A stretch of DNA of 64,000 bases, from NCBI RefSeq assembly GCF_040712315.1, contig NC_134017.1, positions 26,206,322-26,270,321 on the forward strand. Direction: 5' to 3'. The notes beneath the pieces are model-generated. The model made no database searches. It saw only the letters and a list, made by a program, of their open reading frames with translations, and was not told where the DNA came from. The stretch is from Castanea sativa (taxonomy: Eukaryota; Streptophyta; Magnoliopsida; Fagales; Fagaceae). The stretch's first letter is position 1, and each line of letters opens with the position of its first letter. The position numbers and the translations under genes are program-made. Shown here in pieces: positions 21,681-32,048 of the stretch.

Positions 21681-22347
21681 TGATGATGCAAAGAAGATCA
21701 GTAGGCTGGATGTTTCGGACTTGAAAGGACCACTTGCTCTCTCTGCGGCCTAAAGAAAAAAAGAAAAGCGAATCAAAGGTGACCAGGGCTGCCGGCCAAA
21801 AACCCTCCGATGGCAAAGTTAGTTTTTCTCTCTATATTTTTGGAGTTCCAACTTTTTGGAGTAAAATCAACGTATCTTTGCCTTGTCTGAATCAGTCTTT
21901 ATATAGTACTCTCATAGACGGTTATCGAAATTGGAACCTCCCTTGGATTCAAGGAGGCGCAAGGATCAAACGTAACTCCCATAACCGTTTAGGAGTTATT
22001 GCTTCTATTTCACAACGGATACCTAGCAGTTATGCGTGGGATAAGAAATTATCACATTATATTCGAAGATTTTCCTAAGTATGATACCCTCGTCCTGGAA
22101 TTCCTTAGTTGAGTGTACTTTGGCACATGCGCAGGGGTTGTCTCGTCTAACAGACAAACTCCTTCAAGACGAGGTTGTCCGCACTCTGGACGAGCGCCTA
22201 TTCTCTGGTGGTGCTTATCTCGTCCAGAGCTATTCTTCCTTGGACGAGGTAGTTGCAGGTAGGTTCCAGAGGGTGTTTACAATTTCAGCCGAGTTACGGA
22301 CGACCTGTATGGACGACTTGGAGATAGGCAAAATCAGTACCCTATCA
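21681..22347 (-). repeat. LTR of the Gypsy element (3' LTR in element orientation)
   Basis: 667 bp, partner of 31,269-31,936. Just inside, the minus strand reads cttaaacagggggcaac before the LTR start: the polypurine tract (22,348-22,364). The LTR is rich in the pentamer gacga/tcgtc. Confidence 0.93.
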
Positions 22348-22573
22348 GTTGCCCCCTGTTTAAGGGTTGTCCAAAGCTCTTTGGTTTTTGGACACGCTTC
22401 AACATATCATCCCACGAGTCTCAAGGTAGAGGGTGGGGCTCCAACGGCCCCAAATTATGCCACGTGTCATCACTTATTTGGGTTAACCGTTGTGTCGATT
22501 TGAGTTTTTGAGGAAGTTGCCACGTGGTTCTTCCTGATTGAACATTTCGTTTCGGGTTTCACTTTTCAACGCC

Positions 22574-22581
22574 TATAAATA
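22574..22581 (+). promoter_or_regulatory. TATA box of the antisense gene
   Basis: TATAAATA, followed by gtgg, lies 160 bases upstream of the ATG at 22,741. Transcription would be expected to start near 22,605, giving a leader of about 135 bases. It is outside the LTR and faces away from gag-pol, which supports a dedicated promoter for the plus-strand gene. Confidence 0.65.
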
Positions 22582-22740
22582 GTGGATTTCCTCCCATACC
22601 CTCTCCATTTTTCAAATTTCCTCATTTGGCATCTCTCGTCCATCGCCTCGTCTAGGAGTATTCCAGCGTCCCTAGTTTCCTTCGTCTAGAGCCAGGTATT
22701 TTCTCTACGCTCGTCTTTAGGCTTCCCTTACATTTCCACA

Positions 22741-24950
22741 ATGACCGAAGTTTTTTCTTCGTCTAGCAATAGTGTTGATAGGGAGATAGATGAATATCGC
22801 AACACAACTAGCTATAGTGGTTCTAGTAGTGATAGCAGTAGTAGCGGTGGTAATACCACAGACGAGTATGTTTCTGGGGTTCCTGGGGTTCCCTTAGAAG
22901 TTTTCCAGGAGGAATTTAGGACGAGAGTGACATCTGGGTCTAGGGTTGGTCCCTCTAGTGCGCCCTCGTCCACTCAAAAGAACAAGGTTGAGACTGTATA
23001 CAGCTGTGCTGTAGGGGTTCCAGCCAAGACAGACGAGAGAAAATTAGCGTCCCTTAGAAGCTGGTACCAAATTCCAGACGAGCTAAATCCTAGATTGGCC
23101 GTCTGTGATGAGTGGTGTTGCCAACCTCACTTTGGCATTGGGGTTTATGAAGCCTATCTTCTAGGGGGTCTTAGGCTGCCTCTCAACGCTTTTGCTAGGG
23201 AGTTGCTTACTAGGTTAAGTTTAGGTTTGTGTCAGCTAAATCCTAATGCATGGAGACTAGTCGTTTCTATGCAAATTTTGTGGAGAGAGGTTTTTGAAGG
23301 GGATTGTCCTCTTACCGTGGACGAATTCCTTTTTTGCTATAAACCCTCTGAAATTAGTCAATCTCGTGGCTTCTATCAGTTTACGGCCAGGAGAAAAGAT
23401 TGTAGGATTATAAAATCTTTGGTTACTTCAGATAGGAGTTGGAAGACGGAGTTCTTCTTTGTCTCCGGTTTTTGGGCAGGACGCCCTATTGAGTTGAGCA
23501 GGGATTCGTTTCCCCCCTATACAGGAGACATAGGGAACCTTCGTCCTAAAGGTATGCTTACCACTACCATAACATTACCTTTATTACATATCTTTCTATG
23601 TTAAACTCCTTGTATTTATTGCAGGTGTTAGAAGGCCATCGTTGAACAAGTTCTATCTGGGACGCGTCCAGAAGGCTCGTCTTCACCCAGAGAGGGACTT
23701 CCATTCTTTGGTCACCCTTCAATGTCTTGCGACTTGGGGACTTGGCCCAGAGCCCTCTCCAGAAGCCTTAGCCCACAAGATTATAGTTCGTCGACGTAAG
23801 TTCTCGTCTTGCATTTCCCTCTTCTTCTTTTTTTTTTTTAAATCACGTCGTCTTAGACACGTTTGTTGATTTATTCATCTACATCTATTATTATTATTAT
23901 TATTTATTTATTTTAGGGATGGCTACCATGAAGGAGAACAAAGGCAAAGGAATCGCGGACGAGCATGCTAGGCAAGACGCCGAGACTAGGGCTCGTCCTG
24001 CTGCTGGCGACAAGAGAAGCCTGTCAAAGGCCATCAATCTTGAAAACCTCCCCAGCCGGAGAGCGAAGCACAGGAGGTCGTCCAAGCCTGGGGTCGTCTC
24101 TCCCACTGTCCCTGTTCCTCCTCCTCAATCGTCGTCCGTCCAGATCCTCGACGTGGAGTCGTCTGAGCCTATTCACCCTCCTCCGTCCAAAACTAGTGTT
24201 CCCACCTCGTCCCAGCCTCCTGTTGACGTTGCGCCTAACCTTCTTGAGAGTTAGCGCTTGGCCTGGGAGAGGTTTCAAAAGGCAGTGTTTGACGAGGACG
24301 TGGCTGCATGCTATAACATGTCCTTGAGAGATTTTGAACACTCAGGCATCCACGATATTTTCAAGGTAATTGATATGAACTTATTCTTGTCATTAGTTTT
24401 TTTTTTTTTTTTTTTTTACGCTTTTTTACTTTGTTTAATACGAAAATTCTTATTTGTTTATGCAGGCCATGTCCAAGTTTATAGCTGCGTCCAGGCAGGC
24501 TACTAAGCTGGACAGGACGAGGCTGCTATTGGAAAGGAGGATCCAGGAAGTCAGGGACGATTGTAAGGGCTGGGCTGGGCTGAGACGGCTGCTAAGGCTA
24601 AGGACGAGGCCAAGGGTTTGCTGAACCTCATCGAGGAGCTAAAGGCTGACATAGTGGAAAAAGATTCTCGTCTTGACCACTTTCAAAAGATCGACGAGCT
24701 AAGCAACTCCCTTGTGAGGGCTAAGGACGATGCTGTAGAGGAATTCAAGGCCTCGAAGCAATTAACTGACCTTCTGGACGCCAACTATGCGGCTGGATTT
24801 GAAAACTTTCGCATGGAGGCGAAAGAAAAGTTTCCAGAAGTTGATTTCAGCCCTATCGTCCTTCAACTAGAAGGTGCTGCTAGCTCTTTTCTTCATACTA
24901 GCTCTGAAGATGTCAATGTTGAAGACGATGCCTCGACCAAGCCTGCTCAA
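22741..24950 (+). pseudogene. Antisense spliced gene in the Gypsy element (putative gypsy-type transposon protein), two lesions
   Basis: Four exons join in phase: 22,741-23,551, 23,625-23,795, 23,917-24,365 and 24,466 to about 24,950. Donors are GTATGC, GTAAGT and GTAATT; every acceptor ends in AG after a pyrimidine-rich run. The protein starts MTEVFSSSSNSVDREIDEYR (Ser-rich, acidic). It then has a conserved-looking core with YEAYLLGGLRLPLNAFAREL, LNPNAWRLVVSMQILW and PLTVDEFLFCYKPSEI, which I recognise as the Pfam type named putative gypsy-type transposon (PF04195-like). Exon 3 adds a basic Pro/Ser-rich linker and exon 4 a coiled coil (about 640 residues in all). Lesions: TAG at 24,252-24,254 and a frameshift at the GGGCT triplication (24,567-24,581). 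The last exon end is unsure. Function is unknown. Confidence 0.75.
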
Positions 24951-25040
24951 GTGTTTTCTTCTCTTCTTTTTTTTTTTCTTTCTTTTAAAATGTATAAGAG
25001 TACACTTACCTCGTCTGGAGTACTTTTGACGAGTTTATGA

Positions 25041-25921
25041 ACAATTGCCCTTCAAGGCTTATTTCTTAAGGGTTTTTGGACGATGGTCGTCCACACTTTA
25101 ATGTCTAATGAATGTTTATTTTCGCTTATCATTGTTGTTCCATGGACGAGTTTACGCATTTTTATTTTTTATTCAATTTCCTTTTAAGCAATGTTCCCAA
25201 GTGTTGGATGATCGTTTACACGATTCCCTTATGGACGACTCGCTTAGGACGATGATGATCATTTTGCTTACCCTTTAGGCAATTATTACTCGTATTTTCG
25301 CGAGTTCACAACGTCTTGACTATATGCTCGTCGTTGGAATGCCATACGTCTTGACTATATGCTCGTCATTGGAATGCCATGCCTTAATGCCTACTTTCTT
25401 TCTTAGACAAGTGGGCCCCGGCTCCCTTTTTTTTTTTATTCATTTAAAGGAAATCTTGGATGAGCATGCCTTAGCATTTTTCTCTTTGCTTTATCCTTTT
25501 TTTTAAAGGAAAGCTTGGACGAGCATGCCTTAGCATCTTTCTCTTTGCTTTATCCTCATTTAAAGGAAAGCTTGGACGAGTTTGCCTTCGTCCAAAGATT
25601 TTACTTGTCTTAGGCTTTTGCCTCGTCCGTGGGTATTATTATGGAAACTGGATTTATGCTTCAAATACATAAGAAATTCAAACCATATTATTACAAGAAC
25701 ATTGTTCACAAACGCGGCACATGCTTATAAGCTAGTGCCTTATGATACTAAAGTACATAGTTTCGTCTTTCATAAGCTGGTCTGTAAGTAGTGCAAAAGT
25801 TTAAGAACTAGTGCACTTTTATTCATAACACACCATAATAGTAGTAAAAGCAACAGTAAATATAAGCAAACATGCAAATCATAGCTGTAATTTTGCCACT
25901 GACTTCCCTCGTCCCTGCTCA
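25041..25921. other. Non-coding part of the Gypsy element between antisense gene and integrase
   Basis: No convincing gene. The stretch contains imperfect repeats of ggaaagcttggacgagcatgcc (about 25,450-25,580) and of tatatgctcgtc(g/a)ttggaatgcc (25,321-25,381), and many gacga/tcgtc pentamers. It may hold a last exon or the 3' end of the antisense transcript; I see no clear splice partner. Confidence 0.6.
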
Positions 25922-27836
25922 TCACTGATAGTACCTCCTCAGATGTTCCACGTTCCAGGGATGCTCTTACTTCTGCCCGTCCAGAGCTTTCAGGTAGTAG
26001 GACCCCTGCCTCTTGCAATTGATTACCCTATAGGGTCCTTCCCAATTGGGTCCCAGTTTTCCATGAGCTGGGTTCCTGGTCGCTAAGGAGACCCTTTTGA
26101 GGACAAGGTCCCCCACACCGAATCGTCTGGGTTTTACCATGGCATCATGCTGTCTGGCCATGAGATTTTTGTACCTTGCCATCCTTTGCTCCGCATCCAT
26201 TCTTACCTCGTCAATAAGATCGAGGTCAAGGCGAAGTTATTCCCCATTGTCTTTCTCTTAGTACTCCATAACTCGGTGACTTGCCATATGGACCTCCACT
26301 GGTATGACAGCTTCACTCCCATAGGCTAGTTTAAAAGGGGTCTCTCCTGTCGGAGTTCGTGCAATCGTCCTATAGGCCCAAAGAACACCTGGTAGTTCGT
26401 CTGGCCATATCCCTTTTGCCCCCTCGAGCCGAGTCTTGATGATTTTCAGCAGGGATCAGTTTGCTACTTCTGCTTGTCCATTTGCCTGTGGATGGGAGGG
26501 TGAAGAATAGTGATTCTTGATCCCAAAATGATTGCAAAAGTCCCTGAAGGGTGCATTGTCAAATTGACGTTCGTTGTCAGATACTAATACCCTGGGTACT
26601 CCGAACCTACATAGGATATTCTTCCATACAAAATTTTTCACGTTCTGCTGAGTGATTGCTACAAGAGGCTCGACTTCTACCCACTTGGTAAAGTAATCTA
26701 TTCCTACCACCAAAAACTTCATCTGCCGGATTCCCATGGGGAAAGGGCCTAGGATATCCAATCCCCACTGTGCGAAGGGCCATGGGGCCATCATGGGGGT
26801 CTGGTACTCTAACGGCTGTCTAGGCACATTGCTATAACGTTGGCATTGGTCACAAACCTTGACATAGGCTTTAGCGTCTGCTTGCATTGTAGGCCAATAG
26901 TAGCCGGCACGGACGATCTTATGGACAAGCGACCTTGCTCCTGAATGATTTCCACACGATCCCTCATGAACTTCTCTTAGAACATAGTTTGACTCGTCAG
27001 GAGCCAAGCACCTTAAGTAAGGTTGGGAAAAACCTTGCTTGTATAACACTTCATTTATGAGGACGTACTTAGCTGACCTGACCCTTAACTTTCTCGCTTC
27101 ATCCTTGTTTTCTAGAAGCCTTCCATCTCTGAGATATATCATTATCGAACTCATCCAATTTTCTCCTCCTCCTATATGTTGTATGTCAGGGATATCTATG
27201 CTCGGCATATATTGGATGTTGTCGCACTTGTCTGTGACTCCTGCCGAAGCGGCTTTTGCCAAGGCGTCTACTTCCGCATTTTGCTCCCTAGGAAGTTGAA
27301 CAAAACTTATGGCTGAAAATTTTCGTGCAAGGCGTTTCACTTTGTTGAGGTATTTCTTCATTCGATCTTCCTTAGTATCGCACATCCCATTTACTTGATT
27401 AATGACCAGTTGAGAATCTCCTCTGATTGTTAACGATTCTACCCCTAAGGACTTGGCTAATTCCAACCCCTTGAGTAGAGCCTCGTACTCGGCTTCGTTG
27501 TTGGTGGTTTGATACTGCAGACGGGCCGCATACTCCAACCTGTCACCCTCAAGGGACTTCATTACAATTCCAATTCCTCCTGCATACAGTGTGGATGATC
27601 CGTCTACATTAATCACCCACATTTCACTTTCTTCGTCCTTGTCCAGGTCGTCTTGGCTGGAGGTGAATTCTGCGATGAAATCTACCAACGCCTGCGCCTT
27701 TATCGTACTCCTTGGGAGGTATCTGACATCGAATTCACTGAGCTCAACGGCCCACTATACTAGCCATCCAGCGGCTTCCAACTTGCTCATTGCCTTTTTT
27801 ATGGGATGGTCTGTTAGGACGTTGATGACGTGTGCC
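25922..27836 (-). pseudogene. Gypsy element second RNase H (aRNH) and integrase, with stops
   Basis: In the same frame as gag, the minus strand shows a second RNase H: MWVINVDGSSTLYAGGIGIV (first Asp), NNEAEYEALLKGLELA (Glu), TIRGDSQLVINQVNG (Asp), REQNAEVDALAKAA (Asp), the plant-type aRNH found in Tat elements. Integrase follows: the HHCC finger (VLREVHEGSCGNHSG... KVCDQCQRYS), core LDILGPFPM and VLVSDNERQFDN with the last Glu region SSPSHPQANGQAEVAN. A TGA at 26,456-26,458 interrupts it, and stops also occur near 26,310 and at 25,967-25,969. The C-terminus has LGPNWEGPYRV and EHPWNVEHLRRYYQ, ending with TGA at 25,922-25,924. Confidence 0.9.
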
Positions 27837-29370
27837 TGGAAATAATGTCTTAGCTTCTTGGAAGCCGTGATCAATGCGAAGGCTAGTTTCTCCATCATTG
27901 AGTATCGTCATTCTGCCCCCCTCATCGCGTGGCTTGTGTAATAGACCGGTTTTTGGACTCTCCCATCTTCTCTGACCAACGCTGAGCTTACTGCGTGCGT
28001 GGACACTGCCAAATACAAATACAACTCTTCTCTAGGCACAGATGGACTCAACAGCAGTGCTGTCATGAGATATGTCTTCAAATCTTGGAAGGCCCTTTAA
28101 CACTCGTCCGTCCATTCAAATACCTTCCTCAGAACTTTAAAGAAAGGCAAACACTTATCAGTAGCTTTAGAGACAAACCTATTGAAGGCGGTGACCCGTC
28201 CAGTAAGAGACTGGACTTCCTTGATATTTTTCGGTGGCTCCATGTTCAGTATTGCCTGGATCTTATCTGGATTCGCCTCAATTCCCCGGTGCAACACCAT
28301 AAACCCCAAGAATTTCCCCGATGAAACTCCGAAAGCACACTTGCTTGGATTTAATTTCATGTTGTACCATCGCAACGTATCAAAAGTCTCTTGAAGGTCG
28401 TCCAGATGTTTATCCTCGTCCTGGCTCTTCACCAGCATGTCGTCTACATAAACCTCCACATTTCGCCCGATTTGAGGACGGAACATATGGTTAACCAGCC
28501 TTTGGTAGGTCGCCTCCGCGTTCTTCAAACCGAAGGGCATTACCTTGTAGCAATACAACCCTTGGCTCGTGATGAATGAGGTCTTCTCCTGATCCGCTTC
28601 ATCCATTTGTATCTGGTTATAACCTAAGAAAGCGTCCATGAAGCTAAGTATCCTGTGACTTGCCATCGAGTCCACTAACTGGTCAATGTGTGGCAATGGG
28701 TAGCTATCCTTGGGGCAAGCTTTGTTTAGATCAGTGAAGTCCACGCACATTCGCCACTTGCCATTAGCTTTCTTGACCATGACCACGTTCGCCAACCAAT
28801 CTGGGTAATGAACTTCTCGGATGAACTTCGCGGCGACCAACTTCTGCACCTCTTCCTTAATGGCATTGTCTCGCTCGGGAGCGAAAACTCTTTTCTTCTG
28901 ACGCACTGGTTTCGAATAGGGACACACACTCAGGCTATGGGTAATGACACTCGGATCAATGCCAGGCATGTCCTCATGACTCCATGCAAAGACATCGGGG
29001 TTTTTCTTCAAAAACCGGACCAAAGCACACTTTGCCCCCTCTTCCATGCTCGCCCCAACTCTAGTATACTTCTCAGGCTGGTTATCGTCCAAAGAGATGT
29101 CCTCTAGTGCTTCAGTGGGTTCCGACGCGATTCTCCGCCCGTCTATACTCATTGCCTGCATGTGCTTGTCCATTGCCAACATTGCTAAATAGCATTCTCT
29201 GGCAACCAACTGATCTCCTTGTACGTGGCCTACCCCGTGCTCAGTTGAAAATTTGATGGACAGGTGGTAAGTAGAGGTTACCGCCTTCCAGCTATTCAAA
29301 GTTGGTTTCCCAATAATTGCATTATATGACGACGCACAATCGACAACAAGAAAATTTACCTCCTTGGTTA
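27837..29370 (-). pseudogene. Gypsy element reverse transcriptase and first RNase H, with stops
   Basis: Starting after the protease, the frame carries NAIIGKPTLNSWKAVTSTYH and then the RT: KKRVFAPERDNAIKEEVQKL, VVMVKKANGKWRMCVDFTDL, KDSYPLPHIDQLVD, FMDAFLGYNQIQM, YKVMPFGLKNAEATYQRLVN and the catalytic VEVYVDDMLVKS (28,420-28,455). The first RNase H continues past a TAA at about 28,097 (LYLYLAVSTHAVSSALV, KPVYYTSHAM, MMEKLAFALI, VLTDHPIKKAM), with further stops near 27,910 and 27,757. No frameshift: the residues on both sides of every stop stay in one frame. Confidence 0.92.
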
Positions 29371-29884
29371 TCTACTGTGGATATGTTCCAACGACCACCG
29401 GTAATGTAATGGTACCCACCGGTTGCACCTTCATTCCTCCAAATCCTACCAACGGCGAGTTCACTGGTCAAAGTTGATCTCTTCCTAGCCTCATTTGTTG
29501 GAATGCGGGGTAGTAAAGGATGTCCGCAGAGCTGCCATTGTCTATCAACACCCTTCTGGTCATGTAGTCAGAGATGAGTAGGGTGATGACTATCGCGTCA
29601 TCATGTGGGTGATGAAGTCGTCTTGCTTCCTTGTCCGTGAACGTAACGACATGCTGGTCTACTTCCCTGGTCCTAGGTCGTCCGGACAACTGGATGTTCT
29701 GCACCACCTTCAGATATGTCTTCCTTGACTTGGATGACTGGGCCGTCAAGTTTCCTCCTATAATTACCCTTATTTATCCTAGTGGGGGACGTGATGATTC
29801 TTCCACCTTGGCTTTCATTTTCTCATCTCTTTGGTCTCGTCCGAGGAAGTTCCTCAGTTTTCCTAGTTTAATGAGATTTTCTAT
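29371..29884 (-). pseudogene. Gypsy element protease region, with stops
   Basis: Shows VVTFTDKEARRLHHPHDDAI, then VLIDNGSSADILYY, where DNGSSAD is the aspartic protease motif of this clade (Asp-x-Gly-Ser/Ala), and QMRLGRDQL. In-frame stops lie at about 29,775, 29,468 and 29,375. The zinc-knuckle Cys/His cluster precedes it at the end of gag. Confidence 0.85.
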
Positions 29885-31147
29885 CTACTGCTTCAAGTCA
29901 AAGCACTCGTCCGTGTCATGCCTGTGGTCTCTGTGAAAGCGACAGTATTTGCTCCTATTACGCTTGTTGGGGTCTCCCTTCATTTTATCCGGCCACTTCA
30001 AGGACGGATCGTCCTTGATCTGCATAAGAACTTGCTCTAGCGGCATAGTCAAGGGGGTGTATTGCTGATTTCTCGCGGAGGAACTCACCTTTTTACTATC
30101 CTTATCCTTCCTCTCGTCTACCCTAGCTTTCTTTGGACGAGGTCCCTGATCCGGATAACGATGGTGACCCACTTCCGAGCGTTCTGCCATTTTTCTTTTC
30201 TTGGCTATGATAGCGTCTTCAGAATTCATAAAATTCTGGGCCAAATGGACGAGCTCGGCCATAGTCTGTGGTTCCTGCTCGTAGAGCTTATGAATGAACA
30301 AGTCAGAATTGACCCTATTGTGGAAAGCGGCCAGCAATAACTTGTCATCCATCTCGTCCACCGTCAAGGCTTCTCTATTAAACCGGGTGATAAAGGATCG
30401 CAAACTCTCATTTTCCCCTTGCTCTATAGTCAGTAGACTAGAGGAGGAACGTTTGTGACGCTGTCCTCCAATGAAATTGTTGACAAACAGCTTACTCAAC
30501 TCTTCAAATGATCCCACCGAGTTTGGGAGAATCTTACTGAACCACACTCGCGCTGGTCCCTTAAGTGTGGTGATAAAAGCTCTGCACATGATCTCGTCCG
30601 GGACCCCCTGCAGGTGCATGGTCGTCTTGAAAGTTGCAATGTGATCGCAAGGGTCACGATTTCCATCGTACGAGTCTAAAGAAGGCATTTTGAATTTCGG
30701 GAGTAGAGGATGACTGTTGATGGAAGCTGTGAAAGGGGAGTCCGTTCGGAGGACCATATCGTCTACTGGGTTTGCCCTCCTCATATTCTCCCTCATCTCA
30801 TCCATGGCTTTTCTCATCTGGTCCATCTCTCTCTCCAAGTGCGGCATCCTTCTTGAAGTGGTACCCCTTGTCTGATTCTCGGACTCGACATTTTTCCCTC
30901 CTCCTTCCTGACTCGGGGCCCGTCCCTCCATGTGCCCTTCTTGGCGCTGCCTCCTGAGGTTGATCTCTCTATTCAACTCCTGGTTCTGAAGTGTCAGTTC
31001 CTCCATAGCGGCAGCCATGGATTGTATGTGTTGAATAGAAGGCAGTTGCATTACAGGTGCTGATCTGCGATTGCGAAGGGGATTACTAGATGCATCCCTA
31101 CTCTCCTGGTGGCCTGGGCTGGTAGCCTTTGATCTTGTTTGAACCAT
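29885..31147 (-). pseudogene. Gypsy element Gag
   Basis: 420 residues from ATG 31,147 (MVQTRSKATSPGHQESRDAS) to a TAG at 29,885. A coiled-coil N-terminus (MAAAMEELTLQNQELNREIN) is followed by the retrotransposon gag core (FKMPSLDSYDGNRDPCDHIA, GPARVWFSKILPNSVGSFEE, FVNNFIGGQRHKRSSSSLL, ESLRSFITRFNREAL), a basic region and the knuckle-like KYCRFHRDHRHDTDEC. This is the only gag-pol domain that is open from its ATG to its C-terminus. The stop stands just after FDLKQ, and the frame continues in the same register into protease, so gag-pol was originally a single ORF of about 1,740 codons. Confidence 0.92.
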
Positions 31148-31248
31148 TCAGCCTTTTGTCTGGGATAGAGTAACCTTTACAACAAAAACACGATTGAACC
31201 AAAAAGGACAGTGAGTAGTGTTTGTATGCTCTGCTCTTGTTAGTCTTA

Positions 31249-31266
31249 TTCCCACAGACGGCGCCA
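31249..31266 (-). other. Primer-binding site of the Gypsy element
   Basis: Two bases inside the LTR the minus strand reads TGGCGCCGTCTGTGGGAA, the primer site common in plant Tat/Athila elements. It sets the orientation. Confidence 0.85.
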
Positions 31267-31268
31267 AC

Positions 31269-31936
31269 TGATGATGCAAAGAAGATCAGTAGGCTGGATG
31301 CTTCGGACTTGAAAGGACCACTTGCTCTCTCTGCGGCCTGAAGAAAAAAAGAAAAGCGAATCAAAGGTGACCGAAGCTGCCGGCCAAAAACCCTCCGATG
31401 GCAAAGTTAGTTTTTCTCTCTATATTTTTGGAGTTTCAACTTTTTTGGAGTAAAATCAACGTACCTTTGCCTTGTCTGAATCAGTCTTTATATAGTGCTC
31501 TCATAGACGGTTATCGAAATTGGAACCTCCCTTGGATTCAAGGAGGCGCAAGGATTAAACGTAACTCCCACAACCGTTTAGGAGTTATTGCTTCTATTTC
31601 ACAACGGATACCTGACAGTTATGCGTGGGATAAGGAATTATCACATTATATTCGGAGATTTTCCTAAGTATGATACCCTCGTCCTGGAATTCCTTAGTTG
31701 AGTGTACTTTGGCACATGCGCAGGGGCTATCTCGTCTAACAGACAAACTCCTTTAAGACGAGGTTGTCCGCGCTCTGGACGAGCGCCTATTATCTGGTGG
31801 TGCTTATCTCGTCCAGAGCTCTTCTTCCTTGGACGAGGTAGTTGCAGGTAGGTTCCAGAGGGTGTTTACAATTCCAGCCGGGTTACGGACGACCTGTATG
31901 GACGACTTGGAGATAGGCAAAATCAGTACCCTATCA
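31269..31936 (-). repeat. LTR of the Gypsy element (5' LTR in element orientation)
   Basis: 668 bp, TG...CA, same ends as 21,681-22,347. Differences are scattered and mostly transitions. Confidence 0.93.
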
Positions 31937-32048
31937 ATATTGATGTTTGTTTATTTTAACAAGTTTTTTTCATAATAAACCTAATTAACAACTCGGGTTT
32001 AAAACTTGTTAATTCTATCAATCGGGGTCTAAATTTTCCAACAACAGC

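Larger units (their letters stand above)
21681..31936 (-). mobile_element. Gypsy element of Tat/Ogre type with antisense gene, 10.26 kb
   Basis: LTRs at 21,681-22,347 and 31,269-31,936 start TGATGATGCAAAG and end CCCTATCA, with target duplication atatt (21,676-21,680; 31,937-31,941). On the minus strand the order is LTR, primer site, gag, protease, RT, RNase H, a second RNase H, integrase, LTR. Between the end of integrase (25,922) and the other LTR lies 3.6 kb that holds an independent plus-strand gene. Two RNase H domains and a large extra region after integrase with an antisense frame are known marks of the Tat clade. The LTRs differ at roughly 20-25 of 667 positions by eye (about 96-97% identity), so this is one of the younger elements here. 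Confidence 0.93.
20777..32043 (+). repeat. Solo LTR of the Sirevirus-like family, split by the Gypsy element
   Basis: The left part (20,777-21,680) starts TGTTAGGATATATGTG. The right part (31,942-32,043) ends ATTTTCCAACA. Together they give about 1,006 bp, the size of the LTRs at 6131 and 10,429, in the opposite orientation. Flanks gcagc (20,772-20,776) and acagc (32,044-32,048) are a 5-bp target duplication with one change. With no internal region left, this is a solo LTR produced by recombination between two LTRs. The Gypsy element later inserted into it, duplicating atatt. Confidence 0.85.

Noticed and set aside
27039..27299. Plus frames over the Gypsy RNase H/integrase (27,039-27,299, 28,182-28,394 and others)
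   Set aside because: Shadows of the minus-strand gag-pol frame.
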